Origin: JAVBOD01 sp031551045
Lineage (GTDB): Bacteria; Bacteroidota; Bacteroidia; Bacteroidales; UBA932
Assembly (NCBI GenBank): GCA_031551045.1
Contig: JAVBOD010000060.1
Location: 1 to 37,468 of the forward strand
DNA: 37,468 nt
Direction of reading: 5' to 3'
Position 1 is the stretch's first letter, and each line of letters begins with the position of its first letter. This document shows positions 24,227-33,066 of the stretch, piece by piece. The position numbers and the translations under genes were made by a program. A model generated the notes under the pieces. The model was not told where the DNA came from, made no database searches, and worked only from the letters and a program-made list of their open reading frames with translations.

Positions 24227-25396
24227 ATGATTGACTTTTCCAACACCCAAATAGCATTTGCCTCCAAGGGCAACGGCGCCCTGCGCAAGGCTGCGCTTAT
24301 GTTTTCCGTGATGAAATCGCCCAAAATGGTGTCGATTTTAGGCGGGTTATCTACTTTTTGCCTGCGTATTCATTTTCCGATAGGCTGGATTATAAAACCT
24401 ACGTTATACCGGATTTTTGTGGGCGGCGAAAGCATTGCTGCCTGTACGCCGGCTGCGCAAGCGTTGGCAAAATACCATGTGCGCTCACTGCTCGACTATT
24501 CGGTGGAATCGGCCCGCAGTGAGGAAGAAATAGCAAGGACATTGGCAGAAACCATTTTATCAATACGGAATGCCGCCAAGCATGATTTTATTCCGTTCAG
24601 TGTGTTCAAACCTTCGGCATTGATTATTCCGGCTGTTCTTGAAAAAGTAAGCGCCGGCCAACCATTGCATACCGAAGAGCAACAGCAGATGGCCGCTTTT
24701 GAACAGCGAGTGGATACGCTTTGCAAAGAGGCCGTTGCAAGCGGAAAGCCTTTATTGGTGGATGCCGAAGATTATTGTTTTCAAAAAGCCATCGACGATG
24801 TAGTGGTAAAAATGATGAAAAGGTACAACGCGCAAACAGCCGTTATTTACAATACACTTCAAATGTATCGTACCGACCGCTTGGCCTATTTGCAGGAAGT
24901 AATAAGCACTGCCGAGAAAGAAAATTTTATGGCCGGCGTAAAATTAGTGCGCGGCGCTTATATGGAAAAAGAGCGCGAACGCGCTTTGCAAGGCGGCTAC
25001 CCCTCGCCTATTCATCCTACGAAAGCCGATACCGACATGGCTTTCGACGCTGCTGTAAAATTGACTGTGGAGCATATCGGCCATGCGTATCTTTTTTGCG
25101 GAACTCATAACGAAGCAAGCAACCAACGATTGGTGACGCTGATGGAACAATATCAAATAGCTAAGAATGATGTTCGTGTTTTCTTCTCGCAATTATACGG
25201 AATGAGCGATAACATCAGCTTCAATTTAGCTGCCGCAGGCTATAATGTGGTAAAATACATGCCTTACGGGAAAGTAAAAAACGTATTGCCGTATTTGCTA
25301 CGCCGCGCTCAGGAAAACACCTCCATAGCCGGGCAAACAGGACGCGAGCTGTCATTGCTGAAAAAAGAAATACAAAGAAGAAAAACGAAACATTAG
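24227..25396 (+). CDS. Proline dehydrogenase (monofunctional PRODH)
   Basis: 389 residues from ATG 24227; the GTG at 24221 would add only two residues. It is an FAD-dependent TIM barrel that oxidises proline to pyrroline-5-carboxylate and passes electrons to the quinone pool. Typical segments are LLDYSVE near residue 88, VDAEDYCFQKAIDD, the QMYRTDRLAYL substrate/FAD strand, KLVRGAYMEKER, FCGTHNEAS, FFSQLYGMSDNISFNLA and the C-terminal YMPYGKVKNVLPYLLRRAQENTS with the Arg pair that binds the proline carboxylate. No P5C-dehydrogenase domain is fused and none is adjacent, so the second step must be encoded elsewhere. Confidence 0.93.
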   Translation: MIDFSNTQIAFASKGNGALRKAALMFSVMKSPKMVSILGGLSTFCLRIHFPIGWIIKPTLYRIFVGGESIAACTPAAQALAKYHVRSLLDYSVESARSEEEIARTLAETILSIRNAAKHDFIPFSVFKPSALIIPAVLEKVSAGQPLHTEEQQQMAAFEQRVDTLCKEAVASGKPLLVDAEDYCFQKAIDDVVVKMMKRYNAQTAVIYNTLQMYRTDRLAYLQEVISTAEKENFMAGVKLVRGAYMEKERERALQGGYPSPIHPTKADTDMAFDAAVKLTVEHIGHAYLFCGTHNEASNQRLVTLMEQYQIAKNDVRVFFSQLYGMSDNISFNLAAAGYNVVKYMPYGKVKNVLPYLLRRAQENTSIAGQTGRELSLLKKEIQRRKTKH

Positions 25397-25420
25397 TATA
25401 TCATTCCAAGGGTTCTGAAA

Positions 25421-25453
25421 AGATTTGACAAATTTCAAAAATTTGTCAAATCT
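25421..25453. repeat. 33-nt perfect palindrome, copy 4
   Basis: Identical to copies 1 and 3. It lies in the convergent gap between the proline dehydrogenase stop (24 bases away) and the DUF748 stop (65 bases away), the only copy between two gene ends. Confidence 0.9.
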
Positions 25454-25464
25454 AAGCAATCGTC

Positions 25465-25481
25465 AAGCCCTAACAGGGCTT
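25465..25481. terminator. Hairpin in convergent gap, possible bidirectional terminator
   Basis: AAGCCCT-AAC-AGGGCTT is a perfect 7-bp stem with a 3-base loop. The following TTTAGCCTTTAGCCAAGG and GAGCCTAAGGCTTA are related GGCTTTAGCC-type motifs, one of which recurs at about 29746. No long T-run follows, so terminator function is uncertain; it may equally be a repeat. Confidence 0.4.
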
Positions 25482-25518
25482 TAGCCTTTAGCCAAGGGTG
25501 GTTAGACGAGCCTAAGGC

Positions 25519-27819
25519 TTATTTACCGGTACTGTCGGCCGCTGCAATTATTTCCGGAGCCGCCATCATTGGTTCTTCGCCCGGCAAAGCAAGGCTCATA
25601 TGGAAAACACTTTTCCCGGCATATACTTTTCCCTGCTCCCATGGAACAATTTCAATGTTGAGATTGTCGGCCGGCACTTTACCACTTCCCGTTAAATACT
25701 CTTTAAGCAAGAGACTACGTTGTTCCGCCAATTTTATAATCTGTCCGGCAACCCGGTCTTTGTATAGCGCTACCGCTTTCGTATAAATATCGTCTTCGGA
25801 TGGCTGCATTAATAAGGAATTGACATATTGCATTAAATCTTTATCCGTGTCTTCGACTTGAGTGATGGCTGCTTTATCCAGCATGTCCAATGTATCGGAC
25901 AATGGCCGTTTATTCCTGGCTAAATAATAATCGCATTTCAGGTTAAACAGCGATTGTTCTTTAACAGCCTGCGTATAGTTGATATCCTGCCGTATGCCTA
26001 AGACTAAATCGGGCTTCGATTGTATAATAGCCGCCAACTGGTTAAAATGGTCATACTGCGCCGAAGTGTATTCATCCTGCATGTTCGAGAATTCTATCTC
26101 GTCCAACTGGTCGGCATTGAAACCCATGGAACTCGCTAAAAAATCGAGTGGCGCCATGGAGACTTTTACCAGCACATTCATCAAGGTTTTAATGATGATT
26201 TTTTTGTAGGAAAATTTCGGGGAAGTAATATCTCCTTCCACCGGTAAATTAAGATTTATCTTATCATTCCGGTCTTTCAATACATAAACCGCTAAACGCA
26301 AGGGTACTTTCATTTCGGGTTTTACATCCGTTCGTTTTTTATCGACGGTGCATTTAAAGATATCCAAGCCATTCGTTCCTTTCAGCATATTGCTTTTAAT
26401 CATGTTTTGACTCGTGAAAGTCATCACGCCATTGGAGACCGGATATGCAAAATATTCCAGCGCGTAAGGCGTAAATTCTTTTAATGCCACGCTCTTCAAT
26501 TCCGCTTTCAGATTCAGGTTCGACAAGTCGTTGAAATTACCATTCCAACGAATGTCGAAAAAGCCGGTAGCGCCGAGCTTTCCTTTCATATCTATCTTAT
26601 TGTTTTTGCCGGGATCGAAATCATTGGCGGCTATAGCAATATCTTTCAATTCATAAATAAACGGAATTTGCAGGGTATTGTCCTTAAACCCGACACTGAT
26701 TCCCTTTAAGTCGATCTTCCCAATGGATAAATGAAAAGCCGGCGCTTGTTGTTGTTCTTTGGACAATGTATCGGGCGAGTTGTGCTGTGTAGTATCAACA
26801 AGCGTTCGCTCTTTCATCAGGTATGAAAAGTTTGTCGAACTGTCTTTTTCCATTACATAACGTGTGGCAAGCCCCCTCAACGAAAATTCATTCAGAACGT
26901 ATTTCGATTCGGATAGCGAAATTTCTTTCATGTCCACCAATAAGCTATCCACCGCTAAAATCAACTCTTCCCGGTCGTCGCGCATATCGAACAAGCGAAG
27001 CGCAACCGTTCCTTGTATGACAGAGTTCATGACATGTTCCATTTCTCCGTCAATATAAATATGTGCATCCAGCAGCCCTGTTAATGTACCGATACGCATG
27101 CTTTGTTGCAAATAAGGCAATAGGCCTGCAATGGAAAAGTGCTCCAAATCCAGACTTACACGATACGCCGATTTTTCGATATCGTACAGCAATTTAGCGC
27201 CCAATGCCCCTCCGTCGGAAAACAGCAAGTTAAACCCGATGTCGGTTTCCTTTTCCGAAAAATAAACGCCGGGTATTTTCAGGTTCAGGTCTTCCACACT
27301 CCATTTACTCCCGACCAGCAAATCGTTGTACAGCAGATTGCCCCCCCTGAACTGGATGTCGTACAGCCCGATTTCCCATGGCTTCGAATGTTCGGCCGGT
27401 GCGGCTTGCAACGTATCTTTGAGCAGGGTGTCCGTAGAGGAAAATTTCCGAATAATATCGCTAAAATTAAAATCCGCACCTTTTTGCCAGACATGGAGAT
27501 TCAGATTCGAAAGATGAATTTTCCGTACCGTCACTTTGTGGCGTAAAAAGTCAAAGAGTTTCACTTTCACCGCCAATGTATCGAATTTCACAAAACTCTC
27601 TTGTTCATTCTGCTCCTTCATATCGAAACCTACAATACGCAATGAACCGGTGAACATATTGAACCGGAATTTCTCCATCGTAACTACCCGCCCAACCAGT
27701 TCTTGGCTGTTTTTTTCGATATAACGCTTGGCTATGGGCGATATGAGTAATGAAATAAGAAGAATAAAGAAGAATAGTATTCCGAAGACTATTATTGTAA
27801 TTTTAAGTGATTTTTTCAT
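25519..27819 (-). CDS. DUF748 / AsmA-like envelope protein
   Basis: 766 residues with one N-terminal membrane anchor (about residues 7-29) and a large periplasmic body. SPIAKRYIEKNSQELVGRVVTMEKFRFNMFTGSLRIVGF is the AsmA-type opening, and the middle carries DUF748-type features (FDIRWNGNFNDLSNLNLKAELKSVAL, FTPYALEYFAYPVSNGVMTF, INLNLPVEGDITSPKFSY). The last ~150 residues are helical and charged. AsmA-like proteins form grooved beta-structures that help move lipids between the membranes; that role here is inferred from family likeness only. A promoter-like sequence sits about 41 bases upstream. Single gene, convergent with proline dehydrogenase. Confidence 0.83.
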   Translation of the reverse strand: MKKSLKITIIVFGILFFFILLISLLISPIAKRYIEKNSQELVGRVVTMEKFRFNMFTGSLRIVGFDMKEQNEQESFVKFDTLAVKVKLFDFLRHKVTVRKIHLSNLNLHVWQKGADFNFSDIIRKFSSTDTLLKDTLQAAPAEHSKPWEIGLYDIQFRGGNLLYNDLLVGSKWSVEDLNLKIPGVYFSEKETDIGFNLLFSDGGALGAKLLYDIEKSAYRVSLDLEHFSIAGLLPYLQQSMRIGTLTGLLDAHIYIDGEMEHVMNSVIQGTVALRLFDMRDDREELILAVDSLLVDMKEISLSESKYVLNEFSLRGLATRYVMEKDSSTNFSYLMKERTLVDTTQHNSPDTLSKEQQQAPAFHLSIGKIDLKGISVGFKDNTLQIPFIYELKDIAIAANDFDPGKNNKIDMKGKLGATGFFDIRWNGNFNDLSNLNLKAELKSVALKEFTPYALEYFAYPVSNGVMTFTSQNMIKSNMLKGTNGLDIFKCTVDKKRTDVKPEMKVPLRLAVYVLKDRNDKINLNLPVEGDITSPKFSYKKIIIKTLMNVLVKVSMAPLDFLASSMGFNADQLDEIEFSNMQDEYTSAQYDHFNQLAAIIQSKPDLVLGIRQDINYTQAVKEQSLFNLKCDYYLARNKRPLSDTLDMLDKAAITQVEDTDKDLMQYVNSLLMQPSEDDIYTKAVALYKDRVAGQIIKLAEQRSLLLKEYLTGSGKVPADNLNIEIVPWEQGKVYAGKSVFHMSLALPGEEPMMAAPEIIAAADSTGK

Positions 27820-27859
27820 TTCTATAACAATTTTTCTCTTTAAATATCAAAATTAAGAC

Positions 27860-27888
27860 CAAAGGTAAGATTTTCTATCTTCTATCAA
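27860..27888 (-). promoter_or_regulatory. Candidate promoter of the DUF748 gene
   Basis: On the minus strand TTG (27888-27886), an 18-base spacer, then TACCTTTG (27867-27860). The leader to the ATG at 27819 would be about 35 bases. Confidence 0.5.
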
Positions 27889-27960
27889 CTTTTTATTAAT
27901 CACCGGTCTTTTTATTTCGCAGAGAATGAAGTATTTTTAGAGTGATTTATTATTGTGTAC

Positions 27961-28000
27961 AAAAAGAAAGCCGCCCGGAATTACTTCCGAAGCGGCTTCC
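27961..28000 (-). terminator. Rho-independent terminator of the lipoprotein gene
   Basis: Minus strand: AAGCCGC-TTCGGAA-GTAA-TTCCGGGCGGCTT, an interrupted but strong G+C stem, followed directly by TCTTTTT. It lies 37 bases after the lipoprotein stop. The rest of the 27820-28036 gap is A+T-rich and holds only the DUF748 promoter. Confidence 0.8.
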
Positions 28001-28036
28001 CCACACAAAAACTAGCTGGCAGTGCAAGTTTATTTT

Positions 28037-28753
28037 TTAGTACAAGGGCCAAGTAACAGGATAATCATGGAATTTTTTATAAACATCATTCCCTTCGGTA
28101 TCCACTCCTGTTTTGTATTCAAGATAAAGTTTAATTTTTCCTATCGTTGGGTTTTGCGCCTTCATATAATCTAATAAAACCGTCATGTCGAATGCATAAA
28201 ACTCACCAACGGTCGTTATCGTTGTTTCACTGGGGACATTACGTTTCAGCGCTTTGATATATAAAATAGGAGTCTTTACTCCATCCTCATCAATTACTTT
28301 TTCTTCATTAAAAATTATTTCGTAATCATATATTTGTCCTTTTGGAGCCTGGTGTTCAAATCCAAAAAACAGGGTATTTCCTACCGTTAAAGCATATAAA
28401 ACAGCGTCGTCTATAGGATCCATATAACTATCTATCAGGCTTTCGACTTTTTCTGCTGCCGTGTGATCAACTTCTATATATTGCATGCTCGAAGCGGTCG
28501 TTATTCCTTCTGAAGGCTGATTATCAGGATCTACGATAAAGGATGTCCATAAACATTGCCCTTCTATAAAATACTTCCCGGCCAATTCGGGCGCTGCAAA
28601 AAGGCCGTAAGAGGTTTTAATAAAGAGTTGTTGGCTATTATCGTAATGTACAATAGCCGGCACATTATTATAATAATCAGGGCCGGGATCTGTATTACAA
28701 CTCGCCAACATCCCAACCATGACTAAAGCCAGTACATTTATAATCTTTTTCAT
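28037..28753 (-). CDS. Lipoprotein, NigD-like
   Basis: 238 residues. MKKIINVLALVMVGMLASC is a type II signal peptide with lipobox LASC (Cys19), followed by a short polar linker NTDPGPDY, so it should be lipid-anchored in the periplasm or outer membrane. The C-terminal half (YAFDMTVLLDYMKAQNPTIGKIKLYLEYKTGVDTEGNDVYKKF) resembles the C-terminal domain of NigD-like Bacteroidetes lipoproteins, but I am not certain of the family and their function is not established. A+T content is a little higher than in neighbours. It has its own terminator; the upstream gap to tRNA-Ser (129 bases) shows no clean promoter. Confidence 0.75.
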   Translation of the reverse strand: MKKIINVLALVMVGMLASCNTDPGPDYYNNVPAIVHYDNSQQLFIKTSYGLFAAPELAGKYFIEGQCLWTSFIVDPDNQPSEGITTASSMQYIEVDHTAAEKVESLIDSYMDPIDDAVLYALTVGNTLFFGFEHQAPKGQIYDYEIIFNEEKVIDEDGVKTPILYIKALKRNVPSETTITTVGEFYAFDMTVLLDYMKAQNPTIGKIKLYLEYKTGVDTEGNDVYKKFHDYPVTWPLY

Positions 28754-28882
28754 ACTTTTAATTTTTTATTTTACACTTATTATATAGATGCATAAGATAC
28801 TCCAAACGCTGCATGAGGGTTTCACTTTTTTTTGTTAAATACTGCTTAAATATTATTAAAACACTAATAATCAGAAAGGTGC

Positions 28883-28969
28883 GGAGAGAAAGGGATTCGA
28901 ACCCTTGGTACCCATGAAGAGTACAACAGTTTTCGAGACTGCCCCGTTCGACCACTCCGGCATCTCTCC
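28883..28969 (-). tRNA. tRNA-Ser (anticodon CGA)
   Basis: 87 bases. The acceptor stem GGAGAGA pairs with TCTCTCC at the other end. The D arm contains GAGTGGTCGAACGGG, the anticodon arm is GCAGT-CTCGAAA-ACTGT with anticodon CGA (reads UCG), a long variable arm typical of serine tRNAs follows, and the T arm ends GGGTTCGAATCCC. The discriminator is G, as required for Ser. The CCA end is not encoded (GCACC follows), so it must be added by a nucleotidyltransferase. Confidence 0.95.
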
Positions 28970-28979
28970 AATCGAACTG

Positions 28980-29009
28980 CAAAGATAGCACATTATCTCT
29001 TACTTACAA
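28980..29009 (-). promoter_or_regulatory. Promoter of tRNA-Ser
   Basis: Minus strand: TTG (29009-29007), a 19-base spacer and TATCTTTG (28987-28980), placing the start of transcription just ahead of the tRNA 5' end at 28969. Confidence 0.6.
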
Positions 29010-29035
29010 TAAGTAAAACATCAAAGTATTTCGTG

Positions 29036-29043
29036 TATATTTG
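29036..29043 (+). promoter_or_regulatory. Candidate -7 box of the YbaK-type gene
   Basis: TATATTTG (TAnnTTTG), 14 bases before the first ATG at 29058. No TTG at the standard upstream distance, and the leader would be very short. Confidence 0.35.
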
Positions 29044-29057
29044 CAGCAAACAGCTAT

Positions 29058-29558
29058 ATGATGGATAGAAAAGAGAAGGTCTTCGAATACTTGAAAAAGC
29101 TAAATATTGCCTACGATTGTTATACTCATCCGGCAGCGCCTACCGTAGAAATAGCCAAGCAATACTGGGCGGATATTACCGGCGTCCAGCATTGTAAAAA
29201 TTTATTTTTCCGGAATCATAAGGGGAATAAACATTATCTCGTCATATTCGATTGCGACCAGAATATAGCCATCCGCGACTTGGAGCAACGCCTAAAGCAA
29301 GGAAAGCTATCTTTTGCCTCGGAAGAACGAATGATGAAATACCTTGGCCTAAGCCCGGGCTCTGTGTCCCTCTTCGGATTGATTAACGATACGGAAAATC
29401 ATGTACATTTATTTCTTGACAAACATTTGGAGAAAGCCGCAAAATTAAGCTTTCATCCTAATGACAATACTGCTTCGCTCGTCATCAATCAGGAAGACTT
29501 TATGCGCTTCCTCCATACTTGCGGAAACAGTTATGAGTTTATTGAACTTTACCAGTAG
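29058..29558 (+). CDS. YbaK/ProX-type aminoacyl-tRNA editing domain protein
   Basis: 166 residues, a free-standing YbaK/EbsC domain. KKLNIAYDCYTHPAAPTVEIA, the lysine-containing strand GVQHCKNLFFRNHKGNKHYLVI, and LGLSPGSVSLFGLINDTENHVHLFLDK follow the order of the ProXp/PrdX group, which removes mischarged amino acids (Ala, in ProXp-ala) from tRNA-Pro. The exact substrate cannot be read from sequence. Two adjacent ATG codons (29058 and 29061) are both possible starts. It is divergent from tRNA-Ser; that neighbourhood is probably chance. The 261-base gap downstream to fhs holds one bulged hairpin and no gene. Confidence 0.85.
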   Translation: MMDRKEKVFEYLKKLNIAYDCYTHPAAPTVEIAKQYWADITGVQHCKNLFFRNHKGNKHYLVIFDCDQNIAIRDLEQRLKQGKLSFASEERMMKYLGLSPGSVSLFGLINDTENHVHLFLDKHLEKAAKLSFHPNDNTASLVINQEDFMRFLHTCGNSYEFIELYQ

Positions 29559-29677
29559 TGATTTGGGAAAAAACGTTCCGTCAAAATTTCGACTAAATCC
29601 CTATTAATATATTCTTTATCATCCGTTGGATAAATTCAACGGCCATGAACTTGACGCCTTTCATTGCCGTCTATCTC

Positions 29678-29707
29678 CTGCCCGAATGAGCACATTCGTT
29701 CAGGCAG
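29678..29707. repeat. Bulged hairpin / possible repeat relic
   Basis: CTGCC-CGAATG-AGCA-CATTCG-TTCA-GGCAG: 11 paired bases with a 4-base bulge. It lies in the gap between the YbaK-type gene and fhs (convergent ends). A GGCTTTAGCC motif at about 29746 matches one at 25478. No T-run follows, so it is not a classical terminator. Confidence 0.45.
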
Positions 29708-29819
29708 ATTCGCTGACGGTTACAAATTCGAATCATAATAATAAAGGCTTTAGCCAAAACAATACATAAAACTCATTTGCTAAATGCACTACGGGTGGAA
29801 CTTTATTACATTGTAATTT

Positions 29820-31490
29820 TTATGACAATCCGGAAATATTTCCGTGTTCGTCGATATCGATATTCTCTGCCGAAGGAGTATCGGGCAAACCGGGCATACG
29901 CATAATCTCTCCGGTGATAGGCACCACAAAACCGGCACCTGCCGCAATTTCTATTTCGCGAACATGTAACATAAAATCTCGCGGGCGGCCAATTAAATCG
30001 GGGTCATCGGAAAGTGATTTTTGTGTTTTGGCAATACATACCGGCAAACGGCTTAATCCTAATGCTTCTATCTTTTTTACGTCGCTATGTGCTTTAGAAC
30101 TTAATTCCACTAATCCGGCGCCATATACCTCGCGGGCTATTTTTTCAATTTTTTCTTCAATCGATAATTCCAAGTTGTAGAGTGGCGAATACGTTCCGCT
30201 CGATTGTTCGGCCAACTTCACCACTTCCTGCGCTAAATTTTCAGCGCCTTCGCCGCCTTTTGTAAACACTTCGGCCACCTTACAAGCTACGCCTTTCGAG
30301 GTGCAAAATTTGCGTAACGCTTCTAATTCAGCATCAGTATCGGAAACAAAACGGTTGATAGCAACAATCGGTTGCAAGCCAAAGTGCCGTACATTTTCTA
30401 TATGTTTTTCAAGATTCGCTACACCCTTTTTCAAAGTGTCCACATTTTCCGTAGTCAACTCTTTCAATAATGCCCCGCCATGGTATTTCAACGCGCGCAC
30501 TGTAGCCACCAACACCACGGCATGCGGTGATAAACCGGCCGCACGGCATTTAATATCCAAAAATTTTTCACCTCCCAAATCAAAACCGAAGCCGGCTTCC
30601 GTCACCACGTAATCGGAATGCGACAGTCCCATTTTCGTAGCAATGATAGAGTTTGTGCCCTGTGCTATATTGGCAAACGGCCCACCGTGTATAATCGCCG
30701 GCGTACCTTCAATCGTTTGTACTAAATTCGGTTTAATAGCATCTTTCAACAAAGCGGCCATCGCGCCCTGCGCTTTCAAGTCACGGGCATATATTGGTTT
30801 TTTATCAAATGTGTAACCAATAAAAATATTAGCCAAACGCTCTTTCAAGTCATTAATATCTTTCGATAAACAAAGGATAGCCATTACCTCGGAAGCTGCT
30901 GTAATATCAAAACCCGTTTCGCGCGGAATCCCGGATCCGGTTCCACCCAAACCAATCACCGTGCGGCGAAGCGAGCGGTCATTCATATCCATCACTCGTT
31001 TCCAAACAACGGTACGCGCATCAAGCCCTAAATTCCCGTTTTTACTTTGAAGATTATTATCAATTAATGCCGACAACAAGTTGTGGGCTTTTTCAATCGC
31101 CGCAAAATCACCGGTAAAGTGCAAGTTAATATCTTCCATAGGCAGCACTTGCGAATAACCGCCGCCGGCCGCACCGCCTTTCATCCCGAATACAGGGCCC
31201 AACGATGGTTCGCGGAGTACTACCGTAGCGCGTTTTCCAATGCGGTTCAAGCCTTGTGACAAGCCAATAGAAACCGTTGTCTTTCCTTCTCCTGCAGGAG
31301 TCGGCGAAATGGCTGAAACTAAAATTAATTTAGCGTTCTTTATGCGTTTTTCATCAATTAGATGCAACGGTAATTTAGCTTTGTAATTCCCATACATTTC
31401 TATATCCTTAACGGGAATCCCCAGCATTTGTGCCATTTCAGCAATCGGCTTCATGCTTGCTTCACGAGCAATTTCAATATCTTTTTTCAT
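29820..31490 (-). CDS. fhs: Formate-tetrahydrofolate ligase
   Basis: 556 residues, full length. It makes 10-formyl-THF from formate, ATP and THF, feeding purine synthesis and one-carbon metabolism. The ATP loop SPTPAGEGKTTVSIGL (about residues 56-71) is intact, followed by REPSLGPVFGMKGGAAGGGY, NLHFTGDFAAI and the TEAGFGFDLGGEKF folate/metal segment; the C-terminus ends with GAGFVVPITGEIMRMPGLP. In anaerobes the enzyme can also run in reverse to recover ATP. It is separated from tnaA by a strong terminator and has its own -7 box. Confidence 0.96.
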   Translation of the reverse strand: MKKDIEIAREASMKPIAEMAQMLGIPVKDIEMYGNYKAKLPLHLIDEKRIKNAKLILVSAISPTPAGEGKTTVSIGLSQGLNRIGKRATVVLREPSLGPVFGMKGGAAGGGYSQVLPMEDINLHFTGDFAAIEKAHNLLSALIDNNLQSKNGNLGLDARTVVWKRVMDMNDRSLRRTVIGLGGTGSGIPRETGFDITAASEVMAILCLSKDINDLKERLANIFIGYTFDKKPIYARDLKAQGAMAALLKDAIKPNLVQTIEGTPAIIHGGPFANIAQGTNSIIATKMGLSHSDYVVTEAGFGFDLGGEKFLDIKCRAAGLSPHAVVLVATVRALKYHGGALLKELTTENVDTLKKGVANLEKHIENVRHFGLQPIVAINRFVSDTDAELEALRKFCTSKGVACKVAEVFTKGGEGAENLAQEVVKLAEQSSGTYSPLYNLELSIEEKIEKIAREVYGAGLVELSSKAHSDVKKIEALGLSRLPVCIAKTQKSLSDDPDLIGRPRDFMLHVREIEIAAGAGFVVPITGEIMRMPGLPDTPSAENIDIDEHGNISGLS

Positions 31491-31524
31491 AATCCAGTCA
31501 TTTTTATTAATACGATTAATGCCT

Positions 31525-31532
31525 CAAAATTA
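31525..31532 (-). promoter_or_regulatory. Candidate -7 box of fhs
   Basis: Reads TAATTTTG on the minus strand, 34 bases before the fhs ATG. The upstream element is weak (no TTG at 17-22 bases). Confidence 0.4.
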
Positions 31533-31590
31533 CAAAAAGCATTCCAAGAAACAGCATAACGGATAGAAAATTCATTTTCAAACGTAGTCC

Positions 31591-31629
31591 AACAAAAAAC
31601 CCGACCATTATTTTGTCGGGTTTTTTGTT
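31591..31629 (-). terminator. Rho-independent terminator of tnaA
   Basis: AACAAAAAACCCGAC and GTCGGGTTTTTTGTT are exact inverted repeats (15 bp) with a 9-base loop, giving a GC-capped stem followed by a T-run on either strand. It lies 20 bases after the tnaA stop and before the fhs promoter. Confidence 0.9.
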
Positions 31630-31649
31630 AGCTATTTTTCAAAAAATAT

Positions 31650-33023
31650 TTACAAGCGTTCCAATTCCACCGTAAAGTGGCGCATCAGCGCCGCTTCTTT
31701 TACGATTTTCACGCCGCGGGTAATTTTGTCGCGACGGTCGTACACGTTTTTCAGTGCAGCGGCAATCACATCCATGTGGTTGTTGGTATATACACGGCGC
31801 GGGATACACAAACGCAACAAATCCAGTCCGCCGAAACGGTTTTCGCGGGTAATCGGATCGCGGTCGGCTAAGAGATAACCGATTTCGCAAGCGCGGATAC
31901 CGGCTTCCAAATACAATTCAATCGTCAGTGTTTGTGCCGGAAATTCTTCTTTCGGGATTTGTGTCAACACTTTCGATACGTCCACAAAAATAGCGTGGCC
32001 GCCGGCAGGGCGTTGGTACGGAATTCCGTACTCGTCCAACTTTTTACCAAGGTATTCCACTTGTTTGATACGCGATTGTAAGTATTCGAATTCCGTAGCT
32101 TCGTTCAATCCCACGGACAACGCGGCCATATCGCGGCCGGCCATTCCGCCGTAAGTCAAGTAGCCTTCGAAAGGAATACAGAATTTTTTGGCCCCTTCAT
32201 ACCATTCTTCTTTGCGGGTGGCAATGAACCCGCCGATGTTCACAATACCGTCTTTCTTGGCGCTCATGGTCATCCCGTCGGCATACGAGAACATTTCTTT
32301 CACAATTTGTTTAATCGTTTTGTTCTCATACCCTTTTTCACGTACTTTAATAAAGTACGCGTTTTCGGCAAAACGCGCCGAGTCGAACAATACCGGTTTT
32401 TTGTACTTGTCGGCAATTTTGCGCACTTCTTTCATGCACTCCATCGACACGGGTTGCCCGCCGGCTGTGTTGTTGGTAATGGTAACGATGATAAACGGAA
32501 TTTTATCGGCGCTTTCGGCCAATATTTTTTCTAATTTTTTCGGGTCGGGATTTCCTTTGAAAGGAATCTCGAGTTGCGTGTCTTTCGCTTCGTCAATGGT
32601 AATGTCGTAAGCCACCGCCTTGCGCGATTCGATATGCCCTTTAGTGGTATCGAAATGCGAGTTGCCGGGAATAATATCGCCGGGTTTCACGAGGTAGGAA
32701 AACAATACGTTTTCGGCTGCACGGCCTTGGTGGGTCGGGATAAAATAGTTGAATCCGGTAAGTTTTTCAACCACGTCTTTCAATTGGAAAAACGAGCGGG
32801 CGCCGGCATAACTTTCGTCGCCGGTCATCAGGGCAGCCCACTGGCTGTCGCTCATGGCGCCGGTTCCCGAGTCGGTCAACAAGTCGATATATACTTGTTC
32901 GGCTTTCAATTGGAAAACATTGTTTTTGGCTTCTTTAATCCATTTTTCGCGTTCGGCGCGCGTACTGATGTGAAGGTTTTCCACCATCTTGATTTTGTAC
33001 GATTCTGCAAAAGGTAATTCCAT
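31650..33023 (-). CDS. tnaA: Tryptophanase (tryptophan indole-lyase)
   Basis: 457 residues, a PLP beta-eliminating lyase that converts tryptophan to indole, pyruvate and ammonia. The PLP lysine is in MTMSAKKDG (Lys257) and the phosphate/PLP-ring segment is IPTHQGRAAEN. The closest alternative is tyrosine phenol-lyase. Three sites favour tryptophanase: Asp125 in HFDTTKGH (Thr in TPL), Ile in RACEIG where TPL has Arg, and His449 in LMRHFTVEL (Phe in TPL). The IPRRVYT segment, however, is TPL-like, so specificity should be called from the whole set. It is monocistronic, with a ~190-base leader upstream and a strong terminator downstream. Confidence 0.92.
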   Translation of the reverse strand: MELPFAESYKIKMVENLHISTRAEREKWIKEAKNNVFQLKAEQVYIDLLTDSGTGAMSDSQWAALMTGDESYAGARSFFQLKDVVEKLTGFNYFIPTHQGRAAENVLFSYLVKPGDIIPGNSHFDTTKGHIESRKAVAYDITIDEAKDTQLEIPFKGNPDPKKLEKILAESADKIPFIIVTITNNTAGGQPVSMECMKEVRKIADKYKKPVLFDSARFAENAYFIKVREKGYENKTIKQIVKEMFSYADGMTMSAKKDGIVNIGGFIATRKEEWYEGAKKFCIPFEGYLTYGGMAGRDMAALSVGLNEATEFEYLQSRIKQVEYLGKKLDEYGIPYQRPAGGHAIFVDVSKVLTQIPKEEFPAQTLTIELYLEAGIRACEIGYLLADRDPITRENRFGGLDLLRLCIPRRVYTNNHMDVIAAALKNVYDRRDKITRGVKIVKEAALMRHFTVELERL

Positions 33024-33066
33024 AACAGTTATATTAAAAAATTTATATTAAAATGATAGACAATTA

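Noticed and set aside
28758..28991. Minus-strand frame of 77 codons covering the tRNA
   Set aside because: It runs straight through tRNA-Ser and has no homology-like features.
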